Below the pieces are notes generated by a model, which made no database searches, was not told the origin of the DNA, and saw nothing but the letters and a program-made list of their open reading frames with translations. Of a stretch of 8,601 nt of DNA, positions 1-6,386 are shown piece after piece. Within the stretch, counting starts at the first letter, position 1. The number at the start of each line of letters is the position of its first letter. A program made the position numbers and the translations under genes. The DNA is from Sulfurovum sp. (GTDB lineage: Bacteria > Campylobacterota > Campylobacteria > Campylobacterales > Sulfurovaceae): assembly GCA_022729615.1 (NCBI GenBank), contig DZAQ01000053.1, positions 1 to 8,601 on the forward strand, written 5' to 3'.

Positions 1-51
1 GGAATGGATGATGAGTGCTGCAGTACGCATGGCGGTTGTGGCTGCCACTAA
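1..51 (+). CDS. slyD: C-terminal tail of a SlyD-like FKBP-type peptidyl-prolyl isomerase (5' truncated by window edge)
   Basis: Reading from base 1, the frame gives GMDDECCSTHGGCGCH and then TAA at 49-51. Only 16 residues are visible, so no catalytic domain can be checked. A C-terminus rich in Cys, His and Gly is the hallmark of the metal-binding tail of SlyD, a cytoplasmic FKBP-type prolyl isomerase and chaperone that delivers nickel for hydrogenase or urease maturation. Context supports this: in Campylobacter jejuni, as I recall, slyD lies directly upstream of fabD, and here fabD is the second gene downstream. Other metallochaperones with Cys/His tails cannot be excluded from so short a piece. 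Confidence 0.6.
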   Translation, partial: GMDDECCSTHGGCGCH

Positions 52-76
52 GCTCTATTAGGAACATCCAAAAATC

Positions 77-120
77 AGATCGCCGCACTTTGCTCGCGAT
101 GACAGAGGGTGTTCGCAATG
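77..120. repeat. Dispersed-repeat-like imperfect palindrome between slyD and the antiporter
   Basis: The stretch begins AGATCGCCGCAC and runs through TGCTCGCGATGAC, then GTTCGCAATGA. ATCGC (79-83) and GCGAT (96-100) form the outer arms of an imperfect hairpin. The wording resembles the AGATTGCC...CGCAATGAC intergenic repeats scattered through many bacterial genomes. It lies in a 209-bp noncoding gap. A short open frame runs across it but has no ribosome binding site and no protein-like composition. Repeat status is inferred from resemblance, since only one copy is in view. Confidence 0.45.
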
Positions 121-133
121 ATATAATTTCACT

Positions 134-156
134 ATTCCTGCTTTTGCAGGAATCCA
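134..156. repeat. Perfect 8-bp palindrome of the ATTCCTGC...GCAGGAAT dispersed type
   Basis: ATTCCTGC (134-141), a TTTT loop (142-145) and GCAGGAAT (146-153) form a perfect hairpin, followed by CCA. This matches the core of the widespread GTCATTCCTGC...GCAGGAATCCA family of intergenic repeats. No run of T follows the stem, so it is not a good intrinsic terminator, although it could still slow or end transcription from slyD. It lies about 20 bp after the preceding palindrome, and the two may belong to one composite element. Confidence 0.55.
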
Positions 157-222
157 TAGGTATTTTCTCAATTTATCTCCCAATTTCCCGCTTTAAACAT
201 CTATTTATTCAGAACCCACTAT

Positions 223-228
223 TATAAA
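223..228 (+). promoter_or_regulatory. Candidate -10 box for the antiporter gene
   Basis: TATAAA at 223-228, within the AT-rich stretch ATTATAAATTTTAATTT, matches five of six bases of the TATAAT consensus and lies 32 bp before the ATG at 261. No clear -35 box is seen, which is common for housekeeping promoters in Campylobacterota. TATTAT at 220-225 is an overlapping alternative. Confidence 0.35.
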
Positions 229-260
229 TTTTAATTTGCAAATATTTGAAAGGTGAGGCT

Positions 261-1862
261 ATGCTTGAGATAATCGTGTTGACCATGCTCGTTGCGACAA
301 TCGTCAATTTGATCCTCTCAAAGTTGCACACCCCTTCAATTATCGGCTATATTGCTACCGGAATTATTATCGCCTATTCATTGCAGCTTCCTCTTTCGCA
401 CTCCAAAGAACTTAGCATTATTGCCGAATTTGGTATCGTTTTTTTGATGTTCACTATCGGATTGGAATTTTCAATGCGTCATCTTGTGAGACGACATGAA
501 GAGGTATTTTTATATGGTGGTTTACAGTTTGGATTGAGTATGCTCCTCTTTTTTCTCATCGGCAATACCCTCTTTGGTATCGATGTGAAGCCAATGATAG
601 TTATTGCTGCGGCGCTATCTCTCTCTTCGACAGCAATTGTGTTGAAAATCCTCAATAGTAATAGAAATATCGGTTACGAGTACGGAAGAAGAGCTCTTGG
701 GATTTTGGTTTTTCAAGATTTGATGGTGGTGCCGATCCTCTTGATGATCACCGTCTATTCGAGCGATAATCTCTCGCTGGGCGCACTTCTTTTACAGACA
801 ACTATTGACGGATTGATATTGATAGTTGTTTTGTGGATATTTGGAAAGTATATTTTGGAATATTTTTTGCGTTCAGTTGTCAAAAGCAACTCGGATGAGA
901 TATTTATAGGCTCAATACTCTTTTTGGTGATGGGCTCCTCAATGCTGGCGCACAATCTGGGATTTCCTTACTCTTTGGGGGCATTTATTGCCGGGATGAT
1001 CATCGCTGAGACGGAGTATAAACATCAGGTTGAAGCCGATTTGATCCCTTTTCGAGATCTGCTTTTGGGTATCTTTTTTATTACTATTGGGATGCAGATT
1101 GATCTTGCACTCGTTTGGCAATATATTTGGGTGATTCTGGGTCTCTTGATCTTTTTGGCTCTTATCAAAATAGCAATTATCTATATGATATTACGATGGA
1201 GAGCCGGAGATCGGATCGCGATCAAGGCAGCGCTTACCCTTTTTCAGTTTGGAGAGTTTGGGTTGGTTATTTTTGAATTGGCATCATCCAGCAAGTTGGT
1301 TGATCCGATATTTTCTCATATTTTGATCTCGACAATCATTATTTCCATGATCGCTACGCCATTTGTGTTGAAAAATCTAGAAAAAATCGCAGATAAAATT
1401 CTTGGGGAATCGCAGATAAAACCAAATAACAGTAGTGTTGCCGGCTACAGCGAACATATTGTTATTCTTGGATTTGGGCGTTTGGGACGCAATATCTCTG
1501 AAAAGATCGAAAAGATGGGGTTGGAATATATCGCTATCGAGAGTAATATTACCAATGTCAAAGAGGCGCAGCAGGAGGGTAAAAATGTGATTTTCGGGAA
1601 TGCTACCAAAAAGAGTATTCTCGAATCTGTAAATATCAAAGAGGCGGCAATGGTGATTGTAGCCCTCGATAATATGGAGAAGCTCCATCTTGCATGCGAT
1701 GCCCTGCAAAAAACAGCGCCGAATGCCAATGTGGTCATCAAAGTTGATCGTTTCGCAGAGAAAGAGAGACTAGAAAAACTTTTTCCGCAATATGAGATTA
1801 TCGTCAGTATGGGGCAAACAGCCAGAGGGATGGTGGAGGCAGCATTGGCATGCAAGATATAA
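261..1862 (+). CDS. KefB/KefC-like monovalent cation:proton antiporter (CPA2) with C-terminal RCK/TrkA-N domain
   Basis: This is a predicted inner-membrane antiporter of 533 residues, probably exchanging K+ or Na+ for H+. Residues 1-375 form the CPA2 exchanger domain with about 12 hydrophobic helices. Typical Kef-like motifs are FGIVFLMFTIGLEF (57-70), LSSTAIVLK (121-129), FQDLMVVP (151-158) and LGAFIAGMIIAETEY (239-253). In the ion-site pair the first Asp is Gln (Q152-D153), as in Kef proteins and unlike the Asp-Asp of electrogenic Na+/H+ antiporters. Residues 398 to about 515 form a cytoplasmic TrkA-N (RCK-N) domain with GFGRLG at 404-409 and E427 at the strand-2 end, suggesting NAD(H) binding. 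There is no RCK-C domain and no KefF/KefG-type oxidoreductase nearby, so glutathione gating as in E. coli Kef is unproven. ATG at 261 is preferred over the upstream in-frame TTG at 246 because AAGG (250-253) sits 7 bases ahead of it. G+C appears lower than in the genes to the right. Confidence 0.9.
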   Translation: MLEIIVLTMLVATIVNLILSKLHTPSIIGYIATGIIIAYSLQLPLSHSKELSIIAEFGIVFLMFTIGLEFSMRHLVRRHEEVFLYGGLQFGLSMLLFFLIGNTLFGIDVKPMIVIAAALSLSSTAIVLKILNSNRNIGYEYGRRALGILVFQDLMVVPILLMITVYSSDNLSLGALLLQTTIDGLILIVVLWIFGKYILEYFLRSVVKSNSDEIFIGSILFLVMGSSMLAHNLGFPYSLGAFIAGMIIAETEYKHQVEADLIPFRDLLLGIFFITIGMQIDLALVWQYIWVILGLLIFLALIKIAIIYMILRWRAGDRIAIKAALTLFQFGEFGLVIFELASSSKLVDPIFSHILISTIIISMIATPFVLKNLEKIADKILGESQIKPNNSSVAGYSEHIVILGFGRLGRNISEKIEKMGLEYIAIESNITNVKEAQQEGKNVIFGNATKKSILESVNIKEAAMVIVALDNMEKLHLACDALQKTAPNANVVIKVDRFAEKERLEKLFPQYEIIVSMGQTARGMVEAALACKI

Positions 1863-1886
1863 AGCCGTTACTCACCTAGGTTTGGC

Positions 1887-1892
1887 TAAAAT
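1887..1892 (+). promoter_or_regulatory. Candidate -10 box for fabD
   Basis: TAAAAT at 1887-1892, in the context TTTGGCTAAAATCA, matches five of six consensus bases and lies 26 bp before the fabD ATG, within the 55-bp gap after the antiporter stop. It suggests fabD can be transcribed independently of the antiporter gene. Cotranscription by readthrough is equally compatible with the gap, because no terminator hairpin is seen. Confidence 0.35.
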
Positions 1893-1905
1893 CATACTAT
1901 CACAT

Positions 1906-1912
1906 AAAGGAG
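1906..1912 (+). promoter_or_regulatory. Strong Shine-Dalgarno site that decides the fabD start
   Basis: AAAGGAG at 1906-1912 precedes two adjacent ATG codons at 1915 and 1918. Only the second has a workable spacer (5 bases against 2), so translation is assigned to 1918. The open frame extends back to 1792 inside the antiporter gene, but that extension has no such signal. Confidence 0.75.
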
Positions 1913-1917
1913 CGATG

Positions 1918-2859
1918 ATGTCTATCAAGTGTGCGTTTTTATTCCCCGGGCAGGGTTCACAAGCTATTGGAATGGGGCAGGATTTTTTTGACAAGAGCAG
2001 TGTTGCTAGGGAGATGTTTGCTCAGGCAAGCGAGCGAACCGGGATAGATTTTGAGCGATTGCTTTTTACTCAAAATGATGATTTGGAAAAGACGGAGTTC
2101 ACGCAGCCTGCAATTTTGCTAGTGAGCGCTATCGCGCATCGACTTTTCGAAGATGCGACAAACATCAAACCCTACTATGCTTTGGGTCACTCTCTGGGTG
2201 AATTTTCCGCTCTGGTGAGTGTGGGCGCGCTGGATGCTATAGACGCCGTAGAACTTGTCAATCTGCGAGGCAAGCTAATGGCAAAAGCGTGTGAAGGTGA
2301 AGATGTCGGAATGATGGTGGTACTGGGATTGGAAGATGAGATTGTGGAGTCTCTCTGCCGGCAAGAACGAGACAATGGGCTCAAAGTCTGGCCGGTGAAT
2401 TATAATGCGCAGGGTCAGATCGTCATAGCAGGTTATAAAGCGGATTTGGTCAAGCTAGAGCCGATACTCAAAGAGGCAAAGGCAAAAAGGGCGCTGCTGC
2501 TCAATATGTCGGTTGCGAGCCATTGTCCGCTTCTTGAGAGCGCAGTAGTCCCGTTGACTCAGAAGCTCTCGCAAATGCTTCGTGACACTTTCATCGCCCC
2601 GGTGGTCTCCAATGTCACAGCCAAGAGATATGGTACCAAAACAGAAGCGCTTGAACTGCTCCCCAAGCAGCTGGTCTCACCGGTGCTCTATAAGCAGTCA
2701 ATTGCTCATTTTGACGATGAGGTGGACTGCTATATCGAATTTGGTCATGGCGGCATCCTCAAGGGGCTCAATAAACGGGCGACAAGCAAGCCGCATTTTG
2801 TGATTTCAGATATGGCATCACTCCAAGAGACGATAGCTCAAATTTCCACTTTGGAATGA
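1918..2859 (+). CDS. fabD: Malonyl-CoA:acyl carrier protein transacylase (FabD)
   Basis: FabD transfers malonyl from CoA to acyl carrier protein, supplying the extender unit for type II fatty acid synthesis in the cytoplasm. The 313-residue product is the usual length. FPGQGSQ (9-15) is the N-terminal oxyanion-hole motif. GHSLGEFSAL carries the nucleophile S92, R117 lies in LRGKLM and binds the malonyl carboxylate, and H202 in SHCPLL completes the Ser-His pair; these line up with Ser92, Arg117 and His201 of the E. coli enzyme. The C-terminal FGHGGILKGLNKR is also typical. All key residues are present. It sits 55 bp after the antiporter gene and 40 bp before the ABC exporter start, so it may share a transcript with the exporter. 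The other fatty-acid gene here, fabI, lies about 4 kb away in a different unit. Confidence 0.97.
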   Translation: MSIKCAFLFPGQGSQAIGMGQDFFDKSSVAREMFAQASERTGIDFERLLFTQNDDLEKTEFTQPAILLVSAIAHRLFEDATNIKPYYALGHSLGEFSALVSVGALDAIDAVELVNLRGKLMAKACEGEDVGMMVVLGLEDEIVESLCRQERDNGLKVWPVNYNAQGQIVIAGYKADLVKLEPILKEAKAKRALLLNMSVASHCPLLESAVVPLTQKLSQMLRDTFIAPVVSNVTAKRYGTKTEALELLPKQLVSPVLYKQSIAHFDDEVDCYIEFGHGGILKGLNKRATSKPHFVISDMASLQETIAQISTLE

Positions 2860-2899
2860 GTTTATTTGATTGATTATTGTTGGGGAGCTTAAGTTTTTG

Positions 2900-4669
2900 A
2901 TGGAACGCTATACTTTTAGAACACTTTTTGATGAAGTGAGATCACAAAAAAGTGATTTTTTTCGGGTCAATTTCTATGGAATCTTGGCTACACTGCTCAT
3001 TTTGCCGCTTCCAATGATGATCCCCCTTTTGATAGATGAGATACTGCTCGATCACCCCGGGAAAATTACTGCACTCATTGGGGGGATTTTTGGAGATGTG
3101 CCGAAATGGGCATATGTCGCGATAATGATGTTCGTTGTGATCGTGATGCGTTATGGCTCCTTTTTGGCACAAAATAAAAAAAACTTGTATGCTGCCAAGG
3201 TGACGCAGAGGGTAAATTATCAACTTCGCCATAGGATACTGAGTCATCTTGAGCAGGTTTCTCTGGGTGAGTATGAGTCGCTCAAAGTGGGTGGGATCGC
3301 CTCAAAGACAGTCAACGATGTGGAGAGTATCGGGAGCTTTACTGAGCACATGACGACGCAGTTTATCAGCGCTCTGCTGATGTCGATCGGGGTGATCGGG
3401 ATTTTGCTCTGGATGAACTGGATGCTTGCACTGTTGGTTTTCCTGCTTTATCCTGTATTTTTGGGTTTTCCTCGCTTGCTTGGGCGCAGAACGGGAGAGT
3501 TGATGCGCCAAAAGCATGAGGCGTATGACAGCTACCACAATCTCTTGAATGAGGTGATGGAGCTCTTTATCCAGGTGCGTGCGAGCAATCAGGAGCAGAA
3601 CTTTTTTCAAAGGATGCTTGGGCATGCCAAAAAGATAGAAGAGACCTCTGTCGCGTACAATTATAAATCCTCTGTAGCGGCAAGTGCATCGGCGCTTTTG
3701 ACCAATATGGCGCTTGATATCTTCCGGCTTTTTGGGATCATCGCGGTAGCCTATTCTGATCTCTCTATCGGTTTGATGATCGCATTTTTGTTTTATCTCT
3801 CCACTATGGCAGGTCCGATCCAGCAGTTGATGGGAGCAGTTTTGGGCTACCATAATACCAAACCAGCGCTCGATCGGATAAACCAGATACTGAGTCTCGA
3901 AAAAGAACCCAACTATCCCCAGCTCATCGACCCCTTCAAGGATGTTGGGACCACCTCCATCGAACTGAAAAATATCACTTTTGCTTATGGAAACGGCGTA
4001 GAGGTGCTGCATAATGTGTCGCTTGTCGCACAGAAGGGCAAAAAGGTTGCACTGATCGGTCCAAGCGGGAGCGGCAAAACGACATTGGCGCAAATGATGG
4101 TCGGGTTCTATCCTGTGCATAGCGGGGAGGTTCTTTATGACGGGATACCGATAGAAAAGATCGGTCTGCCCATCATACGAGGCAATGTGGCTCTTATGCT
4201 GCAGCAATCACTCTTTTTTAACGATACGATCCGCATGAATCTTACACTCTCCAAAGAGAAAAACGATGAGGAGATCCATGCCGCGCTCAAAGCCGCGCAG
4301 CTCGATTCGTTCATCCGCAAACTAGAAAACGGTCTTGATACCCGTATCGGCAAAAATGGCGTCCGTCTCTCCGGAGGTCAAAGGCAGCGGCTTGCAATAG
4401 CCCGTTTGATCCTCTCTGATCCCAAAATAATCATTTTTGACGAGGCAACCTCGGCGATGGATAACGCAACGGAATTTTATCTCTATGATACGCTCAAGAC
4501 ATTTATGGAAGGGCGTACGACGATCATTATCGCGCACCGTACGACGACGATCAAACAGGCGGATTATATCTATCTTATTCGTGCAGGAGAGGTTGCCGCC
4601 GAGGGGACATTTGATCAGATGGTCTCGTGGGGTGTCATAGTCGAAGATTTTGACAAAAACGAGGAGTGA
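2900..4669 (+). CDS. Half-size ABC exporter, fused membrane and ATPase domains (ABCB/MsbA-like)
   Basis: This 589-residue inner-membrane protein is expected to homodimerise and export a substrate that cannot be read from the sequence. Six hydrophobic helices are visible at about 26-48, 72-90, 154-172, 174-190, 268-286 and 288-306. The nucleotide-binding domain runs from about 353: A-loop tyrosine in FAYG (363), Walker A GPSGSGKTT (387-395), Q-loop around Q435/Q436, signature LSGGQ (490-494), Walker B IIIFDE with D514 and E515, and switch H546 in AHRTTT. All ATPase residues are intact. There is no C39 peptidase domain and no adjacent membrane-fusion protein, arguing against a bacteriocin or RTX type I system. 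MsbA (lipid A flippase) or a multidrug exporter is possible. ATG at 2900 was chosen because the family starts there; GGGGAG (2882-2887) is rather far away, and TTG at 2897 or 2870 are alternatives. Its stop is 3 bp from the convergent pdxA stop. Confidence 0.88.
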   Translation: MERYTFRTLFDEVRSQKSDFFRVNFYGILATLLILPLPMMIPLLIDEILLDHPGKITALIGGIFGDVPKWAYVAIMMFVVIVMRYGSFLAQNKKNLYAAKVTQRVNYQLRHRILSHLEQVSLGEYESLKVGGIASKTVNDVESIGSFTEHMTTQFISALLMSIGVIGILLWMNWMLALLVFLLYPVFLGFPRLLGRRTGELMRQKHEAYDSYHNLLNEVMELFIQVRASNQEQNFFQRMLGHAKKIEETSVAYNYKSSVAASASALLTNMALDIFRLFGIIAVAYSDLSIGLMIAFLFYLSTMAGPIQQLMGAVLGYHNTKPALDRINQILSLEKEPNYPQLIDPFKDVGTTSIELKNITFAYGNGVEVLHNVSLVAQKGKKVALIGPSGSGKTTLAQMMVGFYPVHSGEVLYDGIPIEKIGLPIIRGNVALMLQQSLFFNDTIRMNLTLSKEKNDEEIHAALKAAQLDSFIRKLENGLDTRIGKNGVRLSGGQRQRLAIARLILSDPKIIIFDEATSAMDNATEFYLYDTLKTFMEGRTTIIIAHRTTTIKQADYIYLIRAGEVAAEGTFDQMVSWGVIVEDFDKNEE

Positions 4670-4672
4670 AAT

Positions 4673-5599
4673 TTATTGGATGATTGCTGATTCCAAGATA
4701 TATTTTATGGCATTTTGATAGCTTAGGCTACTCAGTTTGCTCCCGCTATATGCGATATCAAACGCTGTGCCATGATCGACGGATGTGCGGAGAATCGGAA
4801 GATTGAGAGAGATATTGATCCCTTCATCAAAATAGAGCGCCTTGAGCGGAGCGAGACCTTGGTCATGGTACATCGCGATGTAGTGTGTATAGTGTGCTCT
4901 TGTTTGCGGTATGAAAGCCACATCAGGGACAAGGGGACCATCAAAAATATGATACCCGATAGAGCAGTGCGCATTTTGGATCGCCTTTTCGATGATACGC
5001 TCCTCATCGCCAAGCACGCCGCCGTCTCCTGCATGCGGATTGACTCCCAGGACGGCGACACTATTTTGGGGTTTGAGCGTTTGGTAAAAATCGAGTAAAA
5101 ATCGAGTGAGGTCTGTTTCGGTGATGCTATTGGCTACATCTCGCAGCGGGATATGCTCCGTAAAGAGCGCTACATACATTTGAGGGCATCCAAGCATCAT
5201 GATCGCCTCTGCATCGAAGAGGTCACGAAGCGCGTCAGTATGCCCTTTGTAGCTGATACCGGCTAGCTCCCAGGCTTTTTTGTGTATCGGGAGCGTGACA
5301 ATGGCATCTACTTCGCTCTCTTTTGCCATATTGACTGCCTTTTGAAAAGAGGCGTAACTGTAGGCTCCGCTCTGTGCGTCAATAGTGCCTGGTTGGATAG
5401 TGAAGGGCGCAGCACTATTTTCAACGGTTTGAAAATTCTCGGGAATGGGGATATGCAGCAGATTTGCCGCTTGTGCAAGCATGGTTTGGTCGATGCAATA
5501 ATAGATCTCCGCCGCTTTGGAGAGACTGGTGTGATTTCGGAGTGCCAGTTCGATCCCGATCCCGTTGAGGTCGCCGATGCTGACCGCGATTTTCTTCAT
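4673..5599 (-). CDS. pdxA: 4-hydroxythreonine-4-phosphate dehydrogenase (PdxA)
   Basis: PdxA oxidises 4-phosphohydroxy-L-threonine using NAD. The product, 3-amino-2-oxopropyl phosphate after decarboxylation, is the direct substrate of PdxJ in the DXP-dependent vitamin B6 pathway. The 308-residue length is close to that of the Helicobacter pylori enzyme and slightly shorter than E. coli's. Visible motifs are GDLNGIGIE (9-17), TLPIHKKAW (102-110), GHTD (119-122), NPHAGDGG (187-194), YHDQGLAPLK (244-253) and DHGTAFDIAY (275-284). The metal-binding histidines H149, H189 and H245 correspond to E. coli His166, His211 and His266, so the enzyme looks functional. The start is 4 bp after the pdxJ stop with no clear Shine-Dalgarno, so translation probably depends on coupling to pdxJ. 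An 11-bp direct repeat lies inside the gene at 5085-5106. Confidence 0.96.
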   Translation of the reverse strand: MKKIAVSIGDLNGIGIELALRNHTSLSKAAEIYYCIDQTMLAQAANLLHIPIPENFQTVENSAAPFTIQPGTIDAQSGAYSYASFQKAVNMAKESEVDAIVTLPIHKKAWELAGISYKGHTDALRDLFDAEAIMMLGCPQMYVALFTEHIPLRDVANSITETDLTRFLLDFYQTLKPQNSVAVLGVNPHAGDGGVLGDEERIIEKAIQNAHCSIGYHIFDGPLVPDVAFIPQTRAHYTHYIAMYHDQGLAPLKALYFDEGINISLNLPILRTSVDHGTAFDIAYSGSKLSSLSYQNAIKYILESAIIQ

Positions 5600-5603
5600 C
5601 AGG

Positions 5604-6386
5604 TTATCGTATCAGCAAAGCGCGCATATCTGCAATAGCCTGCTCAAGACCAGTATATATGGAACGGGCAATGATAGACTGACCGATATTGAGCTCTTCG
5701 ATCATCTCGATAGCTACGATCTCTTGTACATTTTGGTAATTGAGACCATGTCCTGCAGCGACCCTAAGCCCCATCTCCGCGGCATCGCCACTGAGACATC
5801 GAAGTGTCTTGAGTTCGTCATGGAGCATTTTTGCAAGCTCCGCTCGCGGGAGATCGAGGGTGGGGATAGCATAAGGGGTGTTGCCTAAATTGCTATAAAG
5901 CATCGCATAGATATTGGCGTATTTGCCGGTATGAAACTCGATCCACTCTACACCCAGGGAGTGTGCCGCCTCGATACTCTCAAATGTCGGATCGATGAAG
6001 AGAGAGACCTCGATCTCATGTTTTTGGAGCTGCTCTATAGCCTTTTTGAGACTCTTTTGTTTACCGGTGACGCTTAGTCCCCCCTCAGTGGTTACCTCTT
6101 CGCGTTTTTCGGGAACTATAGTGGCGCGATGCGGTTTGAGGCGGGTGACGATATCGATGATCTCGGGCGCTACGGCACACTCAAGGTTGATCGGAAGCGA
6201 CGAGTGGGCGATGATATTTTTTGCGTCATGATCTCGTATATGTCTTCTGTCCTCACGCAGGTGGATCGTGATCTGATCAGCTCCGGCGAGTTTGCAGATA
6301 GGGAGCGCATCGAGGGGATTTGGATCATTCACTTGTCTTGCTTCTCTTAGAACGGCTATATGGTCTATATTGACACCGAGTTTCAT
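5604..6386 (-). CDS. pdxJ: Pyridoxine 5'-phosphate synthase (PdxJ)
   Basis: PdxJ condenses 3-amino-2-oxopropyl phosphate with 1-deoxy-D-xylulose 5-phosphate to form pyridoxine 5'-phosphate, the ring-closing step of B6 synthesis. The TIM-barrel protein has 260 residues. Motifs are GVNIDHIAVLREAR (4-17), TIHLREDRRHIRD (40-52), NLECA (67-71), VPEKREEVTTEGGL (91-104), EFHTGKYA (150-157), AGHGLNYQN (211-219) and IGQSIIARSI (234-243). H42, E69 and H213 align with the E. coli catalytic residues His45, Glu72 and His193. About 15-20 extra residues between 158 and 190 explain the length excess over E. coli (243). The ATG overlaps the stop of the upstream asparaginase-like gene as ATGA, and AAAGGA (6401-6396) sits 9 bases ahead of it. 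It is therefore both coupled to its neighbour and able to initiate on its own. Confidence 0.97.
   Translation of the reverse strand: MKLGVNIDHIAVLREARQVNDPNPLDALPICKLAGADQITIHLREDRRHIRDHDAKNIIAHSSLPINLECAVAPEIIDIVTRLKPHRATIVPEKREEVTTEGGLSVTGKQKSLKKAIEQLQKHEIEVSLFIDPTFESIEAAHSLGVEWIEFHTGKYANIYAMLYSNLGNTPYAIPTLDLPRAELAKMLHDELKTLRCLSGDAAEMGLRVAAGHGLNYQNVQEIVAIEMIEELNIGQSIIARSIYTGLEQAIADMRALLIR

Noticed and set aside
38..48. GTGG-CTG-CCAC palindrome at the slyD stop as a terminator
   Set aside because: The stem is only 4 bp and lies within the coding tail with no T run after it.
134..156. The 8-bp hairpin as a Rho-independent terminator of slyD
   Set aside because: No T run follows the stem. 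The sequence instead matches a dispersed palindromic repeat type.
15..227. A 70-codon open frame upstream of the antiporter
   Set aside because: It begins inside the slyD tail in another frame, crosses both palindromic repeats and has no ribosome binding site. The sequence is better explained as noncoding repeat DNA.
1445..1855. A 136-codon antisense open frame under the RCK domain of the antiporter
   Set aside because: The plus-strand RCK domain motifs explain this segment; the antisense product is featureless.
3080..3085. G6 run in the ABC exporter as a possible phase-variable tract
   Set aside because: Six Gs is shorter than tracts normally seen to vary in Campylobacterota, and it sits inside a conserved membrane protein rather than a surface-structure gene.
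3302..4207. A 301-codon open frame antisense to the ABC exporter gene
   Set aside because: Its product is rich in His, Arg and Cys with no recognisable motif, and the plus-strand frame carries a complete set of ABC motifs over the same bases. It is a mirror of a strongly biased gene.
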